From assembly GCA_009774375.1 (NCBI GenBank), contig VSNO01000009.1, positions 1 through 48,019 of the forward strand: DNA of 48,019 nucleotides, in the 5' to 3' direction. The position numbers and the translations under genes were made by a program. The DNA is from Lachnospiraceae bacterium (GTDB lineage: Bacteria; Bacillota; Clostridia; Lachnospirales; Lachnospiraceae). The notes under the pieces are model-generated. The model saw only the letters and a list, made by a program, of their open reading frames with translations. It was not told the DNA's origin and searched no databases. The first letter of the stretch is position 1. Every line of letters starts with the position of its first letter. Positions 41,348 to 48,019 of this stretch are shown in pieces.

Positions 41348-41374
41348 AGAAGCACAGTTTTTTGCTGTGCTTCT
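41348..41374 (+). terminator. Hairpin between the M56 gene and the TrmB gene
   Basis: A perfect 10-bp stem AGAAGCACAG / CTGTGCTTCT around TTTTTTG. There is no T-run after it; its last base is the first base of the next -35 box, so it could act as terminator, operator or both. Confidence 0.45.
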
Positions 41375-41402
41375 TGACATTTACCATGACACATAGTATA
41401 GT
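41374..41402 (+). promoter_or_regulatory. Promoter of the trmB-lysA operon
   Basis: Consensus TTGACA (41374-41379) and TATAGT (41397-41402), 17-base spacer. Confidence 0.75.
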
Positions 41403-41460
41403 GTTCCTGTTGAATACCACTACTTTGCGTCAGGTGAGTGAGAAATGGGTGATGTGACAC

Positions 41461-42189
41461 ATGGATAATACCATATTGGGAATACTGGCGGAAAAACTGG
41501 TACAGTTTGGCCTGACCAGACAGGAGGCAACTATATATCTGTGCCTATTGCAGAACAAGGATCTGTCGGGCTATGAGGTATCCAAGATCACGGGGATATC
41601 GCGCTCCAATGTGTACAGTGCGCTTGCCAGTCTTGTGGAGAAGGGGGCGGCGTATCTGCTGGAGGGCGAGACGAACAAGTACACCGCAGTGGCGGCAGAA
41701 GAATTCTGTGGGAACAGGATCCGGCGGCTGGCAGCGTTAAAACAGGAGCTTGCGGCACAGATCCCGCAGATCGGGGACAGTTCGGAAGGCTATATCACGA
41801 TCGCAAGCCACCGCCATATCATGGACAAGATCTACCATATGCTCGAACATGTCGAGTACCGGGTATATCTGTCCATGCCGTCAGAGTATCTGGAGCAGTT
41901 CCGGCAGCATCTCGAACAGCTTGCGGCGGACGGGAAGAAGGTAGTGATACTGACAGGCGACCTGCCGCCTGCGGAGATAAAGGGAAGTATTATTTATCAG
42001 ACGGACAAAAGGGACGGACAGCTGAGGCTGATCGTTGATTCGAGCTACGTCCTCACAGGTGAGATGACTGGGAATGTGACGGACAGCTGCCTGTACTGCG
42101 GACAGAAGAATTTTGTGGATGTTTTTAAGGAGTCACTTAGAAATGAGATAAAGCTGATACAATTAACCAAAGGAGATATTCAAAAATGA
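41461..42189 (+). CDS. TrmB family transcriptional regulator
   Basis: A 242-residue regulator: winged helix at 1-75 (FGLTRQEATIYLCLL, LSGYEVSKITGISRSNVYSALASLVEKG) and a C-terminal effector domain with phospholipase-D-like repeats (YRVYLSMPSEYLEQF). TrmB proteins are best known as sugar-sensing regulators. Here the gene overlaps the diaminopimelate decarboxylase by four bases (ATGA), so it probably controls that gene; the effector could be a lysine-pathway or wall intermediate. No strong ribosome site is visible at 41461 (only GTGATG). Confidence 0.88.
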   Translation: MDNTILGILAEKLVQFGLTRQEATIYLCLLQNKDLSGYEVSKITGISRSNVYSALASLVEKGAAYLLEGETNKYTAVAAEEFCGNRIRRLAALKQELAAQIPQIGDSSEGYITIASHRHIMDKIYHMLEHVEYRVYLSMPSEYLEQFRQHLEQLAADGKKVVILTGDLPPAEIKGSIIYQTDKRDGQLRLIVDSSYVLTGEMTGNVTDSCLYCGQKNFVDVFKESLRNEIKLIQLTKGDIQK

Positions 42190-43457
42190 GCAAGAAAGCA
42201 TTTGTTACCAGAGAACAGATTGAGGAGATCACAAAGACGTATCCCACGCCGTTTCATATCTATGACGAAAAGGGGATCAGGGAGAACGCACAGGCATTGA
42301 GGGAGGCATTCTCATGGAATAAAGGGTTTAAGGAGTACTTTGCGGTAAAAGCGACACCGAATCCCTTTCTGATCGATATACTCCGCGAGTACGGCTGCGG
42401 CTGCGACTGCTCGTCACTCACAGAGCTGATGCTGTGCAGTGCGATGGGGGTGGAGGGCAGGGACATCATGTTCTCCTCCAATGACACACCGGCGGAGGAA
42501 TTTGAGTACGCGGCAAAAATGGGCGCCACGATCAATCTGGATGACTTCACACACATTGATTTCCTGGAAAAAACGATCGGAAGGCTGCCGGAGACCATCT
42601 CATGCCGCTACAATCCGGGCGGGCTCTTCAAGATCACGACAGATATCATGGATAACCCTGGAGATGCAAAATACGGATTTACGACAGAGCAGCTCTTTGA
42701 GGGATTCCGGATCCTAAAAGAAAAGGGCGTGAAACATTTTGGCATCCATGCATTTCTGGCGAGCAATACCGTCACGAACGAGTATTATCCAACACTTGCA
42801 AAGACGCTGTTCGAGGTGGCTGTAAAGCTGAAGAACGAGACAGGGGCGGACATCCGGTTCATCAATTTATCGGGCGGTATCGGGATCCCGTACAGACCGG
42901 AACAGGAGGCCAACGATATCAGGGTGATCGGCGAGGGTGTGCGGAAGGTGTACGAGGAAGTGCTGGTACCTGCCGGAATGGGTGATGTGGCGATCTACAC
43001 GGAGCTTGGGCGCTTCATGATGGGACCCTATGGCCATCTTGTCGTCAGGGCGATCCATGAGAAGCACACGCACAAAGAGTATATCGGCGTGGATGCGTGC
43101 GCAGTAAATCTCATGAGACCGGCTATGTATGGCGCATACCATCACATCACTGTGCTCGGAAAGGAGGACGCGCCCTGTGACCATCAGTATGACATAACAG
43201 GTTCCCTGTGCGAGAACAATGACAAGTTCGCAGTGGACCGAATGCTGCCCGGGATCGATATGGGCGATTACCTTGTCATCCATGATACTGGCGCGCATGG
43301 TTTTTCCATGGGATATAACTATAACGGTAAATTAAAGTCTGCCGAGCTCCTGCTGAAAGAAGATGGAAGCGTACAGCTGATCAGGCGCGCGGAGATGCCG
43401 AAGGATTATTTTGCGACTTTTGACTGCTTTGACATTTATAACAGGTTCGGGTTTTAG
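42186..43457 (+). CDS. lysA: Diaminopimelate decarboxylase
   Basis: A 423-residue PLP enzyme of fold type III that converts meso-diaminopimelate to lysine. PLP lysine in YFAVKATPNP (near residue 54), glycine-rich phosphate site FINLSGGIGIPY, ELGRFMMGPYG, and CENNDKFA and the Tyr of YNYNGK in the active site. It is coupled to the TrmB gene (start overlaps its stop), with AAGGAG 10 bases before. The somewhat unusual HAFLASNTV loop leaves open a related substrate. The LacI gene converges 36 bases downstream. Confidence 0.88.
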   Translation: MSKKAFVTREQIEEITKTYPTPFHIYDEKGIRENAQALREAFSWNKGFKEYFAVKATPNPFLIDILREYGCGCDCSSLTELMLCSAMGVEGRDIMFSSNDTPAEEFEYAAKMGATINLDDFTHIDFLEKTIGRLPETISCRYNPGGLFKITTDIMDNPGDAKYGFTTEQLFEGFRILKEKGVKHFGIHAFLASNTVTNEYYPTLAKTLFEVAVKLKNETGADIRFINLSGGIGIPYRPEQEANDIRVIGEGVRKVYEEVLVPAGMGDVAIYTELGRFMMGPYGHLVVRAIHEKHTHKEYIGVDACAVNLMRPAMYGAYHHITVLGKEDAPCDHQYDITGSLCENNDKFAVDRMLPGIDMGDYLVIHDTGAHGFSMGYNYNGKLKSAELLLKEDGSVQLIRRAEMPKDYFATFDCFDIYNRFGF

Positions 43458-43493
43458 GCAACAGGAGATCAAGCAGGGAGAACAGATGTCTTC

Positions 43494-44507
43494 TTACTTG
43501 ATCTTTGCTGTCTCAGGGGGAACCTGGGCAGTTGAGTCGCGCACGATCAGGCGCGGGCGCAGCATCGATCTGGAGATCGGGACTTTGGCGATCAGCCAGT
43601 AGAGTGCGGCGTAGGAATTTCTGCCGAGATCTATCCGGTCCTGGTTGATCGTAGTCAGGGCGGGTGAGATCTCTGCTGAGACCGGGAGGTTGTCGAACCC
43701 CACAACGCTCAGTTCCTGGGGGATCTGGATATGATGCCGTTTACATTCCCTGATCACGCCGACAGCCAGGAGATCATTGCCGCATAAAATGGCAGTAGCG
43801 CCATTCTCGAGCAGTGATGGCAGATGGTACTTCGCACTTTCTTCGACGTAGTATCCGTATGCGATCAGGTTTTTGTCTATTTTCAGTTTGTGATTCTGCA
43901 TACTGCTGATATACGCATCGGATCTGTTGGCGGTGACCATGGAATCCGGGGAACCGTTCAGGAGCGCGATCTTTGTATGACCAAGTTCTGTCAGGTGGTC
44001 GATCGCGAGATCGATGCCCTCAAAGCTGTCAGTGCCGACATAGGCGATATTCGGATTCTTTGTGATATAATTGTCGAAAAGGACTGTCGGGATCGTGGTG
44101 GTCTCAAGCTGTGCCATCCAGGGGTCTTTCAGGGCAAAACCGACCAGAAAACCGCCGTGGAACCCGTTTTGGACCATATATCTGTCGTAGGGGGCGCGCA
44201 GCTGCAGTAGCGGCGTGATGGGAGTGACTGTGATCTCCCAGTTGTCGCGCACAGCCGCCTGTTTGAAACCAAGTATGATGTCAAACCCAAAATCTCCTGG
44301 ATTTTCGTACTGCATATTCTCGATAAAGACGCATAACCGTTTTCTGGTTTCTTTTTTCATACGCTTGGTGACATAGCCCATCTCGATCGCGGTGTCCAGC
44401 ACCAGCTTTTTCAATTCCGGGCTGATATCGTTGGCGTCGTTCAGACCTTTGGAGACGGTGCTGGGGGCAATGCCCAGGCGTTTTGCAATATCTTTTATTG
44501 TGACCAT
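43494..44507 (-). CDS. LacI family transcriptional regulator
   Basis: A 337-residue repressor: HTH at 1-50 (TIKDIAKRLGIAPSTVSKGLNDANDISPE) and a periplasmic-binding-protein-like ligand domain (FDNYITKNPNIAYVGTDSFEG, LLNGSPDSMV, GFDNLPVSAEISPALTTINQD). The usual hinge helix is poorly conserved. The ligand is probably a carbohydrate but unknown; no sugar operon is adjacent. A palindrome GAAAACGTTTTC covers its own -35 region, so it probably represses itself. It is divergent from the formate/nitrite channel gene. Confidence 0.93.
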   Translation of the reverse strand: MVTIKDIAKRLGIAPSTVSKGLNDANDISPELKKLVLDTAIEMGYVTKRMKKETRKRLCVFIENMQYENPGDFGFDIILGFKQAAVRDNWEITVTPITPLLQLRAPYDRYMVQNGFHGGFLVGFALKDPWMAQLETTTIPTVLFDNYITKNPNIAYVGTDSFEGIDLAIDHLTELGHTKIALLNGSPDSMVTANRSDAYISSMQNHKLKIDKNLIAYGYYVEESAKYHLPSLLENGATAILCGNDLLAVGVIRECKRHHIQIPQELSVVGFDNLPVSAEISPALTTINQDRIDLGRNSYAALYWLIAKVPISRSMLRPRLIVRDSTAQVPPETAKIK

Positions 44508-44546
44508 AACTCATAACTCGCTTTCAGGTAATTGGTTTCTAAATTA

Positions 44547-44575
44547 AGTCTACACGATACAGAAAACGTTTTCAA
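44547..44575 (-). promoter_or_regulatory. Promoter of the LacI family gene
   Basis: On the minus strand TTGAAA (44575-44570) and TAGACT (44552-44547), 17-base spacer. The operator at 44562-44573 overlaps the -35. Confidence 0.65.
44562..44573. promoter_or_regulatory. LacI-family operator
   Basis: Perfect 12-bp palindrome GAAAACGTTTTC with the central CG characteristic of LacI-family sites. It overlaps the repressor's own promoter and lies 52 bases before the -35 of the channel gene. Confidence 0.7.
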
Positions 44576-44624
44576 CCGCTTTGACAAAATAATTTAAAAA
44601 AATGAATGTGTTGTCACAAAAATA

Positions 44625-44654
44625 TGGACAACAAAGCGTTTTATGATGTATACT
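44625..44654 (+). promoter_or_regulatory. Promoter of the formate/nitrite channel gene
   Basis: TGGACA (44625-44630) and TATACT (44649-44654), 18-base spacer. TTGTC at 44611-44615 and GACAA at 44627-44631 form a small dyad over the -35. Confidence 0.55.
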
Positions 44655-44721
44655 TTTATTAATGACAGAAGGGGTTCTGCAGGGGATGGCAGTCAGAAAA
44701 AAGTAAAAGGAGTACAAAGAG

Positions 44722-45573
44722 ATGGACAATGCATTTAATTCTCCGGCACAGGTGCTGGAAGCGAATATGAAGGCGGGGGAGGGAAAGGCAAAGCTGCCTT
44801 TGCTGAAGTGCATACTGCTGGGAATCATGGCGGGGGCATTTATCGCATTTGGCGGGGCGTCGAGCAACGCGGCAGTACATAACATCGCCAACCAGGGACT
44901 TTCCAAGACGCTTGCGGGCTGTATTTTCCCAGTCGGGCTTATGATGATCGTATTTGTCGGCGGCGAGCTTTTTACAGGGGACTGCCTGATGATCGCAGGG
45001 GTGGCCGGCAGACGGTTCAATGCGCTCGCGATGATCAGGACGCTCGTCATCGTATTCTTCAGCAACATGGCTGGCGCGGTGCTGATCGCGGCGCTGGTGT
45101 ATTTCAGCGGACTGCTGGACTATACAGGCGGGGCTCTTGGCGCCTTTACGATCAAGGTGGCTTACGGCAAGGCGACCATCACGCCGTTCAAGGCAGTCTG
45201 TTCGGGGATCCTCTGCAATATCCTTGTGTGCATGGCGGTGCTGATGGCGACGGCTGCAAAGGATATCGCGGGCAAGGTGTGGGCGATCTTTTTCCCGATC
45301 TGCGCATTCGTCATCGGCGGATGGGAGCACTGTGTCGCGAATATGTTCTACATACCGGCAGGTATCATCGCCAGCATGAACAGCACCTATGTGGCAAAGG
45401 CACAGGAGCTGTACGGGATCACGGCTGAACAGATCAGCGCGGATCTGACCATTGGCGGGTTTGTGTCAAATCTGATACCGGTCACGATCGGAAATATCCT
45501 CGGCAGCATGGTATTCGTCGCGCTTCCGCTCTATGCGATCCACAAGAGTAAGCTGGTCAACAGGATACAGTGA
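44722..45573 (+). CDS. Formate/nitrite transporter (FNT) family channel
   Basis: A 283-residue protein with six hydrophobic segments. FNT features: the Ω-loop region GGELFTGDCLM (near 87-97), CSGILCNILVC, and GWEHCVANMF with the pore His near residue 210. FNT channels carry formate, nitrite or hydrosulfide. No formate or nitrite enzyme is adjacent, so the substrate is open; formate is plausible for a fermenting anaerobe. AAAAGGAG precedes the ATG. Confidence 0.93.
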   Translation: MDNAFNSPAQVLEANMKAGEGKAKLPLLKCILLGIMAGAFIAFGGASSNAAVHNIANQGLSKTLAGCIFPVGLMMIVFVGGELFTGDCLMIAGVAGRRFNALAMIRTLVIVFFSNMAGAVLIAALVYFSGLLDYTGGALGAFTIKVAYGKATITPFKAVCSGILCNILVCMAVLMATAAKDIAGKVWAIFFPICAFVIGGWEHCVANMFYIPAGIIASMNSTYVAKAQELYGITAEQISADLTIGGFVSNLIPVTIGNILGSMVFVALPLYAIHKSKLVNRIQ

Positions 45574-45617
45574 TGCTGCGTGCAGCGAAAGAAACTGGAA
45601 AAGGGAAACATGAAAGT

Positions 45618-45641
45618 CGGGCAGGGATACCTGCTCGATTT
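45618..45641 (+). terminator. Possible terminator of the channel gene
   Basis: CGGGCAGG (45618-45625) pairs with CCTGCTCG (45630-45637, one G-U), GATA loop, then ATTT. The T-run is short. Confidence 0.35.
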
Positions 45642-45693
45642 GCTATGCACAGGAATGTGCCTTAATATAGAGAGACTGTGAGGAGTGGTGAAA

Positions 45694-46197
45694 ATGAATG
45701 ACAAACTGACAAGAAATGATATCAGAAAAATGGAGGAGGAGATCGAGCACAGGAAGCTCGTGATACGGAAAGAGGCATTGGAGGCGGTGAAGGAGGCGCG
45801 CGCGCAGGGCGACCTAAGTGAGAACTTCGAATACTATGCGGCAAAGAAATACAAGAACCAGAATGAAAGCCGTATCCGCTATCTTGAGCGGATGATCCGC
45901 ACAGCGCAGATCATTGAGGACGATGCCGGGGAGGATGAGATCGGGCTCAACAAGACCGTGGAGGTCGAGTTTGTGGAGGACGGTACAATCGAGACATACC
46001 GTATGGTGACGACTGTGCGCAACAATCCGCTGCAGGGACTCATCAGCATCGAATCCCCGATCGGAAAGGCGCTTGCAGGCCATAAGTGCGGCGATACCGT
46101 ACATGTGCAGGTGAACAGCGATTTTGGCTATGATGTGGTGGTGAAGTCGGTGGTGAACACACCGGATGATGACTCGATCGAACTCAGAAAATTTTGA
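45694..46197 (+). CDS. greA: Transcription elongation factor GreA-like
   Basis: A 167-residue GreA/GreB family protein. The N-terminal coiled coil carries the catalytic acidic tip in ARAQGDLSENFEYYAAK (about 34-50), and the C-terminal FKBP-like domain contains ISIESPIGKALAGHKCGDTV. It rescues backtracked RNA polymerase by stimulating transcript cleavage. ATG 45694 has AGGAG 8 bases upstream; the frame opens at a GTG inside that site (45685). Whether it is the main GreA or a paralogue cannot be told. Confidence 0.9.
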   Translation: MNDKLTRNDIRKMEEEIEHRKLVIRKEALEAVKEARAQGDLSENFEYYAAKKYKNQNESRIRYLERMIRTAQIIEDDAGEDEIGLNKTVEVEFVEDGTIETYRMVTTVRNNPLQGLISIESPIGKALAGHKCGDTVHVQVNSDFGYDVVVKSVVNTPDDDSIELRKF

Positions 46198-46219
46198 CAG
46201 GAATGACGGAGTATTATAA

Positions 46220-48019
46220 ATGAATCTTATCAATATAGAAAATATCACAAAGTACTATACGGACACACCGCTTTTTGAGGAGGCTTCCTTCACGGTCGAC
46301 GAGATGGAAAAGGTGGGGATCATCGGTATCAACGGCACCGGGAAGACAACCCTGCTGAAGATCCTCACAGGCATGGAGACGCCGGACAAAGGCACGGTCA
46401 CCAGGGCGAACAACATCGTGATCCGGTATCTGGCGCAGACGCCGGATTTTCATAAGGATGCGACCGTGCTCGAGGCGGTGATGGAGGGGAACTGCAGGCA
46501 CGACAACGAATGGTCGCTCGAGAGCGATGCCAGGACGATGCTGCAGCGGCTGGGCATCAGCGATCATGGACAGAAAGCCGGCACGATGTCAGGCGGTCAG
46601 CGCAAGCGGATCGCGCTCGCCAATACACTGCTCTCAAAAGCGGACGTGCTGGTGCTCGATGAGCCGACAAACCATCTGGATTCCGCTATGGCGGACTGGC
46701 TGGAGGCGTATCTGAAGAACTTTCGGGGAGCGCTGGTCATGGTGACGCACGACCGGTATTTTCTCGACAGTGTCTCCAACCGGATCGTGGAGATCGACAA
46801 GGGGAAGATCTACAGCTATCAGACAAACTACACAGGATTCCTGGAGCTGAAAGCGCAGCGCGAGGACATGGAGTTTGCCACCGAGCGGAAGCGGCAGAGT
46901 ATCCTGCGCGTGGAGATCGAGTGGATGAAGAGAGGGGCGCGTGCCAGGAGCACCAAGCAGAAGGCGCACATACAGCGCTATGAGAGCCTTGCGGCACAGC
47001 GGGGACCGCAGCAGGATGCGCAGCTGGAGCTGAGCTCGGTATCCACCCGTATGGGCAGGACGACCGTGGAGCTTAGAAATATCACAAAAGGCTATGATGG
47101 CAAGACATTGATCCGTGATTTCAGTTACATTTTCCTCAAAAACGACAGAGTCGGTTTTATCGGGGAAAACGGCTGCGGAAAGTCGACGCTCATGAGAATC
47201 CTCTGCGGCATGGAGCAGCCGGATGCGGGCGAGGTCATCACCGGACAGACGATCCGGATCGGGTATTACGCGCAGGAGATCCGCAGTGACAGGCCGGAGG
47301 ATCCGGCGTACATGAAACCGGACATGCGTGTCATCGATTATATCCGGAACACGGCGGAGTATGTGCAGACCGTGGACGGTTCTGTCTCTGCTTCCGCCAT
47401 GCTGGAAAGATTTCTGTTCCCGCCGGAGAAGCAGTACGGACTGCTCGGCAAGCTGTCGGGCGGGGAAAGGCGCAGGCTGAACCTGCTGCGCGTGCTGATG
47501 GAGGCGCCCAACGTCCTGATCCTCGATGAGCCTACCAACGATCTGGATATACAGACGCTTACCATTCTGGAGGATTATCTGGATCATTTTGACGGCATTG
47601 TGGCTGTCGTCTCCCATGACAGGTATTTTCTCGACAGGGTAGTGAGGCGGATCTTTGCATTTGAGGATGGCGCGGTCAGGCAGTATGAGGGCGGGTTCAC
47701 GGATTATCAGGCAAGGCGGCAGCAGGAAGCGGAAGACAGCGCGGATGTTCCCGCAGGCAGAAATCCGGCGAAAGCAGAAGAAAAGGCCGGAGTCCGTTTA
47801 AAGAGCGTGAAAAACCGTCAGGACAGACTGAAATTTTCCTATAAGGAGCAAAAAGAGTACGAGTCGATCGAGGATGAGATCGCGGGACTGGAGGAAAAGT
47901 TAGAGCAGCTGGACAGAGAGATGGCGGAAAATGCCAGTGACTTTGTGAAACTGAACGTGCTCGCGGGGGACAAGGAGCGCACAGAGCAGCTTCTGGAAGA
48001 GCGGATGGAGCGGTGGATG
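46220..48019 (+). CDS. ABC-F family ATPase (Uup-like), 3' end outside the window
   Basis: At least 600 residues, with no stop before the window end. Two ABC domains without membrane segments: first Walker A GINGTGKTT (about 35-43), signature MSGGQRKR, Walker B VLVLDEPTNHLD, and second Walker A GENGCGKST, signature LSGGERRR, Walker B VLILDEPTNDLD. The linker between them is about 80 residues. After residue 500 comes a linker and a charged coiled coil (KEQKEYESIEDEIAGLEEKLEQLD), which points to Uup rather than EttA. ABC-F proteins act on ribosomes. It lies 22 bases after greA; GACGGAG precedes the ATG. Confidence 0.92.
   Translation, partial: MNLINIENITKYYTDTPLFEEASFTVDEMEKVGIIGINGTGKTTLLKILTGMETPDKGTVTRANNIVIRYLAQTPDFHKDATVLEAVMEGNCRHDNEWSLESDARTMLQRLGISDHGQKAGTMSGGQRKRIALANTLLSKADVLVLDEPTNHLDSAMADWLEAYLKNFRGALVMVTHDRYFLDSVSNRIVEIDKGKIYSYQTNYTGFLELKAQREDMEFATERKRQSILRVEIEWMKRGARARSTKQKAHIQRYESLAAQRGPQQDAQLELSSVSTRMGRTTVELRNITKGYDGKTLIRDFSYIFLKNDRVGFIGENGCGKSTLMRILCGMEQPDAGEVITGQTIRIGYYAQEIRSDRPEDPAYMKPDMRVIDYIRNTAEYVQTVDGSVSASAMLERFLFPPEKQYGLLGKLSGGERRRLNLLRVLMEAPNVLILDEPTNDLDIQTLTILEDYLDHFDGIVAVVSHDRYFLDRVVRRIFAFEDGAVRQYEGGFTDYQARRQQEAEDSADVPAGRNPAKAEEKAGVRLKSVKNRQDRLKFSYKEQKEYESIEDEIAGLEEKLEQLDREMAENASDFVKLNVLAGDKERTEQLLEERMERWM

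Noticed and set aside
43466..43504. AGATCAAG / CTTGATCT inverted repeat between lysA and the LacI gene
   Set aside because: The loop is over 20 bases, there is no T-run and one arm is within the LacI coding end; too weak to call a terminator.
1..48019. CRISPR arrays, tRNA or rRNA genes, intact insertion sequences
   Set aside because: No regularly spaced repeats, cloverleaf with CCA context, rRNA motifs or transposase were seen on reading both strands.

Overview
The window reads as chromosomal DNA of a Gram-positive anaerobe of the Clostridia, most likely a Lachnospiraceae gut bacterium. This rests on purine-rich AGGAGG-type ribosome sites, on Firmicute-style RNA leaders (a T-box before thrS and an L20-type leader before infC-rpmI-rplT), and on small families common in that group (DUF1540, DUF6465, DUF6449-type ABC permease, DUF378). 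Genus cannot be decided from the sequence alone. No rRNA, tRNA, CRISPR array, prophage or intact insertion sequence was seen. Almost all of the window is ordinary core genome with good gene spacing.

Layout. 1-1.8 kb: remnant of an AAA-like ATPase, then a tight pair (C26-type amidohydrolase plus CTP-type nucleotidyltransferase) resembling the Campylobacter capsule phosphoramidate enzymes. 1.9-5.2 kb: a MATE exporter converging on a minus-strand queuine/preQ1 salvage unit (radical SAM QueL-like enzyme and queuosine-precursor transporter) behind a structured leader with attenuator hairpins; a small membrane protein follows. 5.3-9.1 kb: SEC-C protein, T-box, small membrane protein, thrS, tandem DUF1540 protein. 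9.1-10.5 kb: infC-rpmI-rplT with leader and an AUU start. 10.6-15.5 kb: pepD, hflK-hflC, DUF378 protein and a Lys/Ala-rich DUF6465 protein. 15.5-16.2 kb: an AT-rich gap with one orphan small ORF. 16.2-23.8 kb: CBS-type inorganic pyrophosphatase, a YtrA-like GntR/ABC operon, a lactonase-fold protein and aroC. 24.1-27.5 kb: VanY-type carboxypeptidase, tgt, yajC, PAP2 phosphatase. 27.5-36 kb: amino-acid synthesis (leuB-ilvD-ilvB, an L,D-transpeptidase, serC-serA). 36-44.5 kb: regulators with their targets (kduD/AraC, HAD phosphatase, BlaI/M56 sensor pair, TrmB-lysA, LacI). 44.6-48 kb: formate/nitrite channel, greA and an ABC-F ATPase cut by the window end.

How the parts connect. The QueL-like enzyme would convert salvaged queuine to preQ1, the transporter would bring in the base, and the tgt at 25.3 kb carries the Cys/Val pair typical of preQ1-using enzymes, so three steps of one salvage route lie in this window. 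Several regulators have convincing operators: a TGTATTAATACA palindrome before the GntR gene, two TCTAT-N4-ATAGA dyads before the BlaI gene, and GAAAACGTTTTC over the -35 box of the LacI gene. No wholly new multi-gene defence or mobile system was found. The best candidates for something undescribed are the queuine-salvage leader RNA, the phosphoramidate-like gene pair outside a capsule locus, and the BlaR-like sensor with a non-penicillin-binding outer domain.
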